A stretch of 64,000 bases of DNA. Origin: Holacanthus passer (taxonomy: Eukaryota; Chordata; Actinopteri; Pomacanthidae). Below the pieces are notes generated by a model, which saw only the letters and a program-made list of their open reading frames with translations, made no database searches and was not told the origin of the DNA. The DNA is taken from contig JAFREQ010000103.1 in NCBI GenBank assembly GCA_025331565.1, positions 62,001-126,000 on the forward strand. Reading direction: 5' to 3'. The number at the start of each line of letters is the position of its first letter. The first letter of the stretch is position 1. A program made the position numbers and the translations under genes. Below, in pieces: positions 49,211 to 60,350 of the stretch.

Positions 49211-51719
49211 GCATTCAGGAGGAGCAGGGGTGTCAGTTCAGCCAGAGCTATGACCACGTCAGTGCAAGTCATAGTTTTTGTCTAATGCAGTGAATTGTGG
49301 GGTTAGAAGAAACATTAGAATCCCACATTTTATTTATTTTATTATATAAAACTGCCTTCTTTTGAATACAATGTTTACTTTTTATCCAGAACACAAGATT
49401 ACAGTTTACACTTAACACACACTCTGCAAGAGCCCACTCAACAAGCACCACCTCACCACTTGGAGGCGATAGTGAGTGTGTGTGGTAATGATTCAGGTCT
49501 TATTTTTCCCCAACCCCTGTTAGAGGTACAGTAAGTCCTCCTGAGGGATTTATAGCACAATTAAGGCCAGCGTGGCCTGTGATGTTCTGACAGTAGCCCT
49601 ATACGCCTGAACTGATGACAGGATCACACCACAGTATAGATATGCTAATGAGTGACAGTATAGACACAGTAGCATGCAGCTTTCTGAACGTACAGGCAAG
49701 GGGCCCACCTGGGTCTTTGAATAAATCTGCACGGGGTGTCAATCATGTCGCCTTTGCTGCGTGATCAGAGGGAAAGAGAAAGGGAGGAGGAAATACAGAG
49801 GGAGGAGATGGAGAGATGCAGGAGAAAAAAAAAGCAGAGATGTAATGACTGGAAGTGGAACTTGCTCACGATTACATATTATTCCCGCTGTGGCCTCTGC
49901 TGATCAGAGCTCGACAATAATGTGAAAAAGCTCAAGGAGCAGTCAATGCCAAATAATATGTGTAAATCAAACTAATGGTTCCTCCTTTTTTTCATTTTTT
50001 TGTAAAGTTAGATGTGTGTTTGTTCCAAGATTTAAAATCGTTATCTTTTGACTGTGGTTTGGTTTTGCTAGTGTGTGTGTTTTGCTTATCACCAAAAAAA
50101 TGCCCTAAACACATTAAATAGAGTGATGATTTGAGAAAAAAGATATGAGCATTCAAAAAACCTTAACCTAATACAATACAAGGGTTTGAAATCAGAACTC
50201 CTTTTTATTAGCAATGTTTCAACCCAACACAGGCCAAAGTCCATGTGAAGGACAGGAGAGATAAAAGTGATAAAACTGTGTAAGACGTCTCAAAATTATA
50301 CATAATATTAATGATTCATGTATTTCTTTATCTTGTGATTAAGCGTATATAAATGTAATTAAGTAAGTTGTAAGCAACGGCAGCTATTTAGTAATGCATG
50401 CATCTAGAGCCATTTCTGCGTTTCACATTTGTACATTTTTGTGTTGGTTTTTTTTGTCTGAGGAATACCTGTGTCGAGTCCAAACAGTCTTGATTCCAGT
50501 GTGCAAGTGCCTTACTATTGTAGTTTTGTGTCCAGCATCTCTCCCACTATCATCAGATTGATGTTCATGTTCTACGTTCAAACATATGTAGGTTTGAAAG
50601 TGGCATTTCTTTTTTTTTTTCTTTGCTTCATTATGTACAGTTAGAAATAACAGTCATGGACTCCTACTTGCCGTCCCTGAAAGACTAAAAATTCAGAGTT
50701 TCAGGACTTTCTCAGGCTATGTTGAATCTGAAATGCTTTGGCAGCGTTTGTGAATTAATTGTGGTTGTTTGGTGTGTTAAAATTCAGTTCTAGCAAGCAT
50801 TATAAGTCTTCAATATTTTACATTGGCAGACCTCTCTTTCTCTTTTCCCTCTGTCTCTTTTTCCCTTTCTCTCCCTCTTTTATACACATGCATAACTACA
50901 CATGCATACACAAAATCACTCAGCCTCTCTCTCTCTCTCGCTCAGTCTCTCTCTCTATCTCTCTTCCCTCTACCTCCTACCTTTGGTGTGTTTTGCATGG
51001 TGCCTGGCTGTTTAGAGGCAGTATGCATATGTATGGGCGAGACGGTGGATCGTGACGGGATCTGACATGCGGGGACAAGATCAAAGCGCTCCATCTGATC
51101 CCATAAAAACAGACGCAAACCCTCCTCTCATCCTTACAAAACCCCCACTGATAGTCAACTCTGCCAGCCCTGACTCCTCCATCTTCTCTCCTCTTTTCCT
51201 GCCTTTTTTTCCCTGTCTCTCTCTCTCGTTTTTCCCTCCATCCCAGCATGGTTCGTGCCCACGTCAAGGCCTGCCTGCCTGCCTGACTTTGCGATTACGC
51301 CCTGTGATAAACAATGGCCCGTTTAGCTCATAAAGCAGGAGTGTTGTGCATAATGCTTACAATAAAAGATAGCATCTCTTCACTCATCTTATTTACCTCT
51401 CCCACGGTGGCATGGGCGACGAGCTGTTCTATAAATACTGCAGGGAGGAAGGAAGGGGAAGGAAATGCAGATGCAGACATACATCTGTTGGTCAAATAAA
51501 GTCTCTGCCAAGTCAGTTGATGAGAACAAGAGGAAAACAGGACTGTTTAAATATGTATTTGAGCTTAGAGCCAGGTGATAAAGGCGCCATTTTAAAGCTG
51601 CTCCATCCTTCCTTGTAAGTGAGTTTAAAATGTCCTCTCAACTAGCGTAGGATGACATCCATATCACATTTAGATTCATCTTCATGGAACATATAGATTG
51701 ATATGGAAGCCAGGACACA

Positions 51720-51822
51720 TTTTCCTTTCTATATCTCTCTCTCCCCACCTCCCCATCTTTAATTCCCTCCTTTCTCTCTTTTCCCTCCCTCCCTCCCATT
51801 CTCCTTTGCCCCCCCCCCCTTG
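51720..51822 (+). repeat. pyrimidine-rich tract with a poly-C run
   Basis: About 100 bases of TCTCTCTCCCC-, TTCCCTCC- and CCTCCCTCCC-type sequence, ending in about ten C residues and TTGCAG. It resembles a splice acceptor, but what follows (TAAGAAAGATG) shows no coding signal. Confidence 0.7.
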
Positions 51823-51884
51823 CAGTAAGAAAGATGTATGAGTTTGAATTATTGATTCAGACACATGCTACATGCTGCTTGGAG

Positions 51885-52115
51885 TCATTATTTGTTCAGG
51901 TGAGTGTCATGCTGCTCGCTATGAAACAGATACCACGGGGATTAAGCGACACAATCAGGACTTAAAGACAGCCGCCCTCCCTAAAATAACATGGCCCTCG
52001 CTGCAAGACGAATGCACCCCAAAACCCGACTTCATTTGTTTATGACTCGCACATTAGTCATTCTGCGCCTAAATTATAGCGCGGGGGTAAAGATTAATTC
52101 AAGCACAGGCGTTTT
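51885..52115. promoter_or_regulatory. candidate conserved noncoding element
   Basis: Repeat-free block with GGGGATTAAGCGAC, GACTTAAAGACAGCC, CATTTGTTTATGAC (FOX-like), CACATTAGTCATTC, GCCTAAATTATAGCGC and AAGATTAATTC. Confidence 0.33.
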
Positions 52116-52205
52116 CTATTGTTTTTACTTGTGTGTATGTGTGTGTCTTGAGGCCTAATAACACAACAGCTGAATATAGGTGCAAACATCCTACACATTG
52201 ATAAA

Positions 52206-52231
52206 ACAAACAAACAAACAAACAAAAAAAT
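52206..52231 (+). repeat. (AAAC)n microsatellite
   Basis: Five or six AAAC units followed by an A run. Confidence 0.9.
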
Positions 52232-52628
52232 ACTGCTTTTATTGGGTGGTAGGCGTCAGCATGGAGAACAGACAGATGTCCAGAAAAACAGAAAGACGAC
52301 CATGCATAGTCACATTTTTGTCCTGATATCGAAAGAGGCTTTTGCAACCACGTATCGACACACACACACAGCGCCCGTGATAATTTGTGCTTTTGCATTT
52401 ATTGGATTGATGCCGACTGTCTGAAGCAGAGCTGGTGCTGATGGCGATTATGTGAGCAGAGATTAGAAGGAAAAGTTTGTAGAAAAGTTAAGATGGAGGG
52501 AAGCTCTGTTACAGGAGGCCTTAAGAGAGAGGCGGGAGGTAAAATGTTGCTAACTGTTCATTTAGCCCTGGCTAAGTGGTCAGGGACACTGGACAGGTGA
52601 ACTCTATTCTCCCCACTGGCCCTGCGGG

Positions 52629-52658
52629 GTGTGTGTGTGTGTGTATGTGTGTGTGTGT
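52629..52658 (+). repeat. (GT)n microsatellite, one interruption
   Basis: GT units with one internal AT, about 370 bases before the 53027 acceptor. Confidence 0.9.
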
Positions 52659-52965
52659 GAGTGGACTGTAACAGAATTTCTCTAGTCCTCTGGGCCCTGG
52701 TGCAAAGCAGAGAATAAATGGTGGAGGTGGCAGGCCAGGACAGAAAAATCAATGCCTGCTTATACAGACATGACACACCAGCAGCCAACTGCATTCTGTG
52801 TGTGTTATGTGTGTGTGTGTGTTTGGGCGTAGATGTACAGCACGCAGTCATATGGCTGTGTGTGCGCGAGTACCCAGCAACCTCCATTTCCTTTCTCACA
52901 AGGTAGATTGTCTAGCATTTTACGTCAGCTTTGGGATCAGTAAATAACTCTTCGTTTTTTTTCCC

Positions 52966-52996
52966 TTCCTCCTCCTCCTCCTCCTCCTCCTCCTCA
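52966..52996 (+). repeat. (CCT)n repeat in a splice-acceptor pyrimidine tract
   Basis: About ten CCT units end 31 bases before the 53027 exon and merge into its polypyrimidine tract. On the minus strand the same bases give a run of arginines in an open frame that is not a gene. Confidence 0.9.
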
Positions 52997-53026
52997 TTCC
53001 CCTCTGCCTCTCTTCTCCTCCTGCAG

Positions 53027-53193
53027 GAAGTTTGAATGTGACTTGTGCGAGCGCTCCTTCAGTGAAAAATGGGCCCTGAACAACCACATGAAACTGCACA
53101 GTGGGGAGAAACCATATAAGTGCGCCTGGCCGTCCTGCCACTATGCCTTCCTCAACCTGTCAGCCATGAAGGACCACTACAGGACACACACTG
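53027..53193 (+). CDS. znf407: znf407-like internal exon: two complete C2H2 zinc fingers
   Basis: This 167-nt exon follows a CCT-rich acceptor tract ending CTGCAG and ends at a GTGAGA donor. Its first base completes the Arg codon begun in the 30903-30977 exon (phase 2), 55 codons follow, and one base is left over (phase 1). Finger 1 has C-x2-C-x12-H-x3-H spacing (CDLC ... HMKLH). Finger 2 has an atypical C-x4-C Cys pair (CAWPSC) followed by x12-H-x3-H. The linkers are SGEKPYK and THTG|EK, close to the TGEKP linker of DNA-binding finger arrays. The combination of WALNNHMKLH, a C-x4-C finger and SAMKDHYRTHTG matches my memory of the ZNF407 C-terminal finger cluster. The frame stays open for about 24 more codons past the donor and stops near 53265, but the donor and the in-frame join to 61870 show the coding part ends at 53193. 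Confidence 0.95.
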
Positions 53194-53800
53194 GTGAGAG
53201 ACACTGGGAGCTAGTAACCTCCATCGCCAGCGTTACTGCTTTACTCCTTCATAAACACGGTGACTGACACTCTAAAGTGCAAAATTCATGTGATTCACTT
53301 TTTTTTTACAGGCAAACAGTGTTTTTAGGAGTGAGAGACAGAAGGTTATTTATCAAGAAACACTATACTTGGATAAGACAGAATGTACTTTTTCATTCCT
53401 CTATAGCTCTCGACTGTTTAACAAAATGAAGTTTATGTGTTAGCTGTGAAAATCTCACATTAATTATGAATCTTCACAGCTTTGTTTGGAAAAAATACAC
53501 ACACGTTTTTGGCTGATAATAGCCATGACTTGTCCATCTGTACTGATTTTCAACATCCAGAGAAAGTCGAGAACAAGTTCTTGGCGGTCTTGCAGACACT
53601 TTTGTTAGATGGCTAAACCTTTACCTCCTGATCCCGATAGGACCGTCACAATTATAGGATATTACATCAGCCAATTTTATTTGAATAGAGACAAATAATA
53701 GCCAAAGAGAGAAGGAAAAAGATGTTTTGACTTCATGTTTGTTTTTGTTTTCCGCCATCCTCCAGATTTGGATTGTTGCTTGATGGAGGGAATTGAGGTA

Positions 53801-53961
53801 GTGTGTATTCCCCAGATCCAACTGGTTGTCATGTGTATTTCCTCAAAATCCATCTGGTCACCAAGTGTGTGTGTTCCCCAGACCCAGCTGGTCAGCAAGT
53901 GTGTGTTCATCAAATCCATCTGATCCTCAAAGAGTGTGTTTTCCCACATTGAGCCGGGCCA
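53801..53961 (+). repeat. minisatellite, about 33-bp unit, five imperfect copies
   Basis: Units start at 53801, 53833, 53865, 53899 and 53934, with lengths of 32, 32, 34, 35 and 28 bases. Each starts with GTGTGT or a variant, then TTCCCCAGA or TTCCTCAAA, then an AYCCANCTGGTC core. Copies 1 and 3 (CCCAGA) resemble each other, as do copies 2 and 4 (TCAAA), so the higher-order unit may be a pair of about 66 bases. It lies about 600 bases after the 53193 donor. Confidence 0.75.
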
Positions 53962-54748
53962 GTGTGTCTCCCTCCATGATGCAAAATGAGATAAAAGGGG
54001 AAAATGCACTTGATTTTTTTTTGTGTGTGTGCGTGTGTGTGATGTTTATTCGTACCATTCCATCTTTGATCCAAAAAAGAGAACTACTATAATTTGAATG
54101 GATCCCCTATTGGATCAAAGTTTTAATGATTTGTAGCAATTAGATTTCAAAGCTCAGTTTTTGTCTCTTTCAAACCATGAGGCATGTTGTGTTCATTATT
54201 AATCCAACTACCACTGCAGAAGGTTTTACACTCTTTTCTAACTTTAATTAAAACTATAGTTTGTTATACATTGTATTGCTTTACAACAAACTGGTGTGAT
54301 AATCACTAGCCGAATAGTTTACTCGCTTTACTAAACACAATGAAACAAAAAAACATGAAACTATTGGAATCAGTGGGTATTTTTATTTTTTTATATGTGC
54401 AGTGGCTTTTCTTTCCGATTCCATCCTTTCTGTACGTACAGTATAGTACACTGTGGGACTGTACTGAGTCATGTTTTTTTACTTACTAAAAACTTTGGAT
54501 AGACAGATGGTGCGGTGGGCGGTGGGAGGATACTGTCTTGAATAATAGCCCCTCGATAGGAGCCCAAGTCAGCCTCTCTGAAAGTGTCTTTATGCTGCAG
54601 CCCAGCAGTTTCCCCTCGGCCTCAGTAATGTCCCACACACGGCTCCTTGATGCCCTTTTAAGTCAATGACAGAAGCAGCAGCAGCCAGTGGCCTGACAGG
54701 CTGACTGAGCGCTTGCAGGAGAGCCCTCCATCCGTCACGGGTGCCTGC

Positions 54749-54780
<32 letters not shown>

Positions 54781-54788
54781 TGTGTGTG
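54749..54788 (+). repeat. (TG)n microsatellite with CG units
   Basis: About 14 TG units, then GCGCGTGTGTG. A separate (GGT)n stretch lies at about 54965-54983. Confidence 0.93.
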
Positions 54789-55491
54789 GCGAGTATAAGA
54801 CTTGCTGGATGTTATTTTAAATGTGTTTTAACAGTGATGTAACGTCAAGGCGCCTCTGACATAATTAGACGTTTTATTTTCATTTGTTTCCAGCCCTCAT
54901 CATTCCCCATCAGGCGGCTGCTGTCACACTGTCACCTAGCTGTCACCTGGAGAGGCGTGGGGTGTGTGGTGGTGGTGGTGGTGTGTGTGCGCATGTCTTT
55001 GTGCGAGTTTGGCAGGAAGGAACACAGACTTGAAGAGAGTGAGTGAAGTGATTGAGATGGAAACAGGAAAGCACTGAAACAAGAGAGCTTGAAGATCAAG
55101 GGTGACCGAGTATGAACATATGAAAATAGGAGGATTAAGACTGAACCTGAAACAACCTCATTTTAGTGAGCGACAAGACCTGACTTGATTAGCAGCACCC
55201 TAAAAAGCTAACACAATTTGCTCTGGTGTGACCCCCGGCCCTCCTTTGTCAGCTGAAATTGGTGCTGGGTTGGACGGTTAGCTGCAGCTATACAATCATT
55301 GCAATCACATTTTAGCAGCCAACCTGACACACTGAAATATTATATGCATGTGTGTGATCTGTTTAAAGGTTATAAATCGGCTCGTTCACGGCACTAAGAT
55401 GCAATACTAATAAAATAAGTAGGAGATTTTAAAGTTGAACTAATCTTTCCTGCAAACAGAGCAGTCAGTAATGGAGGGGATGTGAGTTACA

Positions 55492-55514
55492 GTGTGTGTG
55501 TGTGTGTGTGTGTG
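55492..55514 (+). repeat. (GT)n microsatellite
   Basis: About 11 GT units. Confidence 0.93.
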
Positions 55515-56999
55515 GGTTATGTAGAGGCACACAGGACGATGACTAACTGGGGAGTTTGTACTGGAGCCGAGTGTAATGATACACACATCCAGCTCATTTG
55601 TTGGAACTGTAAAATTCACAGTCACTTGGTGAAGAAAAACTCAAAGCACTATCCCTCCACCATGAACCTCATCAGAGTGGCACGTTTTGAATGAGTTGGT
55701 CTTTGTCAAGTGTGTATAATTGGTTTATAATCCCTTAAAATAGCATTTGTAATCCCTCAGAACAGCAGTCAGTGTCGTGATCTCATGCTGAAGCATCATG
55801 AGACAGATTGAGCATCAGCTGAGCACTGAGACAATGTATGAATGAGTTGGAAAAAGAGGAAACGGTAAAACACGCATGTTCAAAAAATGATGTACATGCA
55901 AGATGTGCGTCACCAATAATAAAGTTGCATGAGATACAACTTGGAATGAAAGTTAGCGTAATGAACCAATGGAATGAACGTTTGTTCCCTTGCATGACCA
56001 ACCTGTCATGCTTTGGACACGTGTTGAGATGGCGTGCATGGGACTGTAGCAAGAGTGATACTCTTTATATACGGTCTTGGATGTTAATATATCAGAGTTT
56101 AGGCTAATATTAGCACCTCTGACCTGCTCATGGGGAAGCTTACACTCCAGCAGCCCCAGCCAAGCAAGCTGTCGCCCCTTCACAAAACACATTGTTTGGT
56201 CCTCATCCTAAAAGCATGAATGTAACTTGTCCAAATATTTAAGCTACTGTAAGTGGCCATTTTGCTAGAACAAAATAGAAACCTTATCTTGCATTTCTTA
56301 TTATCATAATTATAACATTTGGACTAACTAGCTCTACTGCTGACATGAACAATGCTTCTTCTTTGTTCACATGTCCTGGATCATCAACTGATACTGAGGA
56401 TTAGGCTACTTTATTGCCTGGTATATGCAGGTTTAGCCTCAGTCTTTTAGCATGTTACCATGTATGTAGCCATCAAACTCTTTTAATTCTCTAAGACTCA
56501 ATTAACTATTTTATTTTATTTTATTTTAACCAATTGTTTCAGAATTCACATTGTAAATTCCCCCCATTATTATTTTAAACTGGATATGTGCAAAGCTTGA
56601 CCGGCACAGCAATGGTAATAAGGGAGATGGGACAAATAGTACATTAAGCAATTAACAGTTAATACAGGAAAATTCAACAATATATATTTTGCATTTGCAC
56701 CCATAGCTACATTGCCGCTGAACAAAAAACCAAGACTAAGGCATCCCCGACTGAAACTGTCAAATGTCATCATCCTGTGGATTGAGTTGCTGGTTGTGAC
56801 ATGCAGAGCCCCCCTCCTCAAAAGAGAGAAAAAAAAAGTTAACACCTCTGCTCTCCCTCTCCTGCCTCTAACGGGATTCATTGTTCCTCCCTGATTTGTG
56901 TGTTTTTTATGTTAATCACTCCTTCCTCACACACCAGTCGTGTCTGAGGGAGGGGGAGGAGGGCGGGGGTTGGGGATTCAGTGGTCGTCAGCCGCCAGG

Positions 57000-57370
57000 G
57001 TCATTTGTAACGGCTGATGAATGAGCGACTCAAATAAATAAATAAATGCATTGCATCTGACCCACCCAGCGTTTCCCAGGCTCTTGGGCGTTGTGGGGAG
57101 CGTGGAGGGAGGGGGTTTGGAGGAGGGTTGAACACAGCGACAGGGCTACAATTGATTTCCTCATTGCTTCAGTTTGTCGCTTAATCTGGCGATATGCTGA
57201 TAAATCTTCGCACTTTGTCAATTAATTTCCCTGAAAAATGAGACCCAAAATGGCGAGCACATCAATACAGCAGCGGATTCCATGTCAAAAATTAAGCGGT
57301 AAAATTAATTGCCCTCCCATTCGCTCCTGCTAAAACATAACTAATGAGGGAGGCAATTATAGCTGCATGC
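57000..57370. promoter_or_regulatory. candidate enhancer: long TAAT-rich block
   Basis: After a short AAAT repeat and a G-rich segment come CAATTGATTTCC, GCGATATGCTGATAAATC, GTCAATTAATTTCC, AAAATGGCG (YY1-like, 57247-57255), AAAATTAAGCGG, AAAATTAATTGCCC, ACTAATGAGGG and GGCAATTATAGC. Six or more homeodomain-type cores fall in about 150 bases. Confidence 0.42.
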
Positions 57371-60078
57371 AGACGCCTCAGGGGTTATTTAAAACACACA
57401 CACACATACATACATACATATACAGTATATATTTTCACACACACATGCAAAGAGAGGTTGTATATTTTGACTTCAAAGTTCTTTTATTGTCTCGCAATAA
57501 GGCATATATAATTCCAATAAGGGGTGGAGGGTTGAGGTGTATCATGGGAACAAAAGAGAAGCAATGAGCCAATATTCAAATTGCCCAAAAGTTTAAGGAC
57601 TCTCAGTGCACATTAGCAGGAAATGTAGTTTTTAGGGAGTTTTCAGGTCTGGAGCTAGACCTTAGGCACACTTTGTCATGAATGCTTTTATGTGGATGTT
57701 TGTAACTTATAGCTTAATTTGTATTTATTTGCATCTGTGTGTGTTTGCAAGGGAACAGCTGAGGGTTGTAGTTCTGTGGAGAGTAAGACTTAAGGTTGAT
57801 AACTGTGGTTTTAGGGTTAATGTTGCATAAGGATAAAGTTTAAGCTACAGGTTAAGTGTTGTTTGTGTACCCATTAAATGTAGAGGTTAATGTGAATCAG
57901 GAATAAATGTAGTCAATGTGAGGCTTGTGGGTTGGGGAGTCCGTGCCTCTTTAGCCGGCCAGATCCTCCAGCGCTGACAGCGCGTCACTCTTCTACTGCC
58001 CCACCTCGCCGTCCCCACTCAGGTCCTCAGAGCGCTCACCGCCACCGAACAGCAGATGAAAAGCACACATGTAATTTATCGCCAACGTTTCCTCCTCAAG
58101 AATAATTGTGGCGACCGCGGCTGGGCGCAGGGATCGATGGCTATGGATTTTTCTGTGGTGGGGTCTTGTAGCGTTGGGCGTAATGAGAGATGGAAGGGAG
58201 GGAGGAGAGGAGAGGAGGGGAGGAGTGGAGGAGAGACCGGTGCTGTTTTTCTGATAGGGAGAAAAGGTCTGACCAGATCTTCAGTAACTATTCTGGAGTA
58301 CGGACACACAGGAAAAAAGACGACTTTTTGTTTGTGTGTTTTTGCATCAGAGAAACCTATTTTCTCTCGATGAGCAGTGGGCCACTAGATGAACACAGCA
58401 TTATCTGCCAAAGTTCAAACAGTTGTGGATAATTAACGTTACATATTTCTGTAGTTGTATTTCTGTCTCAGCTTTTCTCACTGGTTTGTAGTGGGCATGG
58501 CTCGGCTGCAAAAAACTGGGGTCAAGTGCTGAAGATTTGGCCGTATTTGAACCAAATTGTGATGACAGATGTTTCAAGCTTTAACTTTGATTGTTGCTTA
58601 GTTTAGTCATTGATATTGAATAATGTTGAGAAATACTGAAGATTTGAAACCAAGCTTTAGGAGGTTTAAAATAACAGTGATTTCCTCTATATTTTGTCTC
58701 CGTTGTTTTAGCTCATTGCTGCCTTGTTTCTGCTTGTCCGAGATCACTTGTCAATCGCTGGGTTGTCATCTTCTGTTTTTTTTTTTACTGCTGAGTTCAT
58801 ACTATCCAGTTTTTCCATTAAATCCTTGCAAAATTTAATGGAAATTAAATTTTTTAATTACTGTTGCAGCGAAAAATATTAGATTTTCTGTCGCACATTT
58901 TCACATTCTGTAATATTGTTTTTTTCCAGGAGCATCTGACACCAGGTATTTAGAACAGTAAATGTAAAAGGACGCTTTCATGAGGCCACGGAAAGTAGCA
59001 GAATAGACATTTATTTATATGAGAACATTGTTCCTTTATAGGCCACTCACACTGGGATTGAAAAGTGAACCTGTATGAATCGGCTAACGAATGCACCTTT
59101 TTAAGGCTGTTTTTCTCCCCTCTAAGTGGCACTGCATTAAAACTCTTCTCACAATCGAGTGGCTTTAAATGGGTGTAATAGAAGAAACTTGAGGCTGCTT
59201 TGTCTCTGCGGACTCGGTGAAAGCTGCTATCTGTGCAGAAGAGGAGCAGAGCACCACTGAGGCCCAGCTGGAAGAGTCACCCAAATGTGTTATCAGTGTG
59301 TGGTGAGAGCTGGAATTCAACATCAGCATTTAGATGAATATTTAAGTGATGCAGCGTGTGTCTGCGTGTTAGAGTGTGTGGTGCCTACAGTGTTTCCATG
59401 TATGTTCTGGTACGCAACATGTACGTGTGTGGAAATGTATCAGCAGCGCACCACATGCAGTTTGATTTGTGTGTCTGTGCAGTGTTTCCACTAGGATGCA
59501 GTTGTAGCAGTGAAGATAAAGCTTTGTGTGCATGCAATTTTTTTGTTGCCAATGTAAATTTCTTGTATTTTGCAGCATGTAAAACCACTTAAAAACATAG
59601 TATCTCCAAAACATTGTAGAATAAAACCTCTCCTTCCCATTAACCCAAGTACCTCCTCCTCATCACCGCAGGCATCACTTCTCTTTCTTCTTTTGATCAG
59701 CCTGCCTTTTAAACTCATCTGAAAATTCACACATGTGATTTGACAAACAAGCTATTCATTTATATGTTACCCATATCACCCACCTCTCTCCTCTCTATAT
59801 GCTTTACTCACAAGAGTGTGAATTGACCTGGATATGAAGTGTTCATAGTGCAAAATACTATAATATTAGTTTCCCCTATGTTCTCACCACTGCTAGGTGC
59901 ATGTAGGGGAAACACTGCTGTGTGTGAGAATATCTGCATATCGATATCTACATCTGTGTCCATCCTATAAATGTGTTTGTACGTGCATGTGTTTCCCTCA
60001 GTGAGTCTTATCACAAATGTTGCTGTGTGTGTGTGTGCAGGAGTGTGTGACTGCCTGTGTGCAGTGGCAGAGAAAAAG

Positions 60079-60104
60079 AGAGGTAGAAAGAGAGAGAGAG
60101 AGAG
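60079..60104 (+). repeat. (GA)n purine repeat
   Basis: AGAGGTAGAAA passes into about seven GA units. Confidence 0.85.
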
Positions 60105-60199
60105 ACCATCATGCTGTTAATGACAGAGCCAGATGCAGGGGAGAGAGGAGGAGTGTAAAAAAGCTCTCCACGCTCCCCATCTGGAAGGCATTGCCCCCA

Positions 60200-60350
60200 A
60201 ATGAAGTTGTACAAAACCATCCCATTGATAATAAAGCTAATTTTTATGGCTCTGACAAGTATGTAATTATGTTCAGCGGTGCTTTTCAGATTTTATCACA
60301 GTCAATAAACCACACTGGCAATTTCCCGTCCCCCGTTTGACATATTTACA
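60200..60350. promoter_or_regulatory. candidate conserved noncoding element
   Basis: CATTGATAATAAAGCTAATTT, read as CATTGATAATAA and GCTAATTT, then ATGTAATTATG, TTTATCACAGTC, CAATAAACC and GTTTGACATATTT. It follows a GA repeat. Confidence 0.3.

Larger units (their letters stand above)
30978..53026 (+). other. znf407: znf407-like intron, 22.0 kb
   Basis: A phase-2 intron between two in-frame finger exons, with a GTAAGT donor and CTGCAG acceptor. It is large for a teleost. It contains most of the enhancer-like blocks noted here, a CpG-rich islet near 36.9 kb, a tRNA-derived SINE remnant near 32.0 kb, many (TG)n tracts and long purine or pyrimidine runs. No further exon is recognisable. Unlisted stretches, for example 39.0-39.9 kb (AT-rich) and 43.7-45.0 kb, show nothing specific. 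Confidence 0.9.

Noticed and set aside
51800..51860. Splice acceptor after the poly-C tract (TTGCAG)
   Set aside because: The downstream frames show no finger or other coding pattern, and the known exons already join in frame without it.
52920..53141. Minus-strand frame with a run of arginines, antisense to the finger exon
   Set aside because: The arginine run is the CCT repeat read on the other strand, and the rest is a shadow of the finger exon.
53043..53267. Open frame running past the exon end to a stop near 53265
   Set aside because: A clean GTGAGA donor at 53194 and an in-frame finger linker join to 61870 show the extension is intron.
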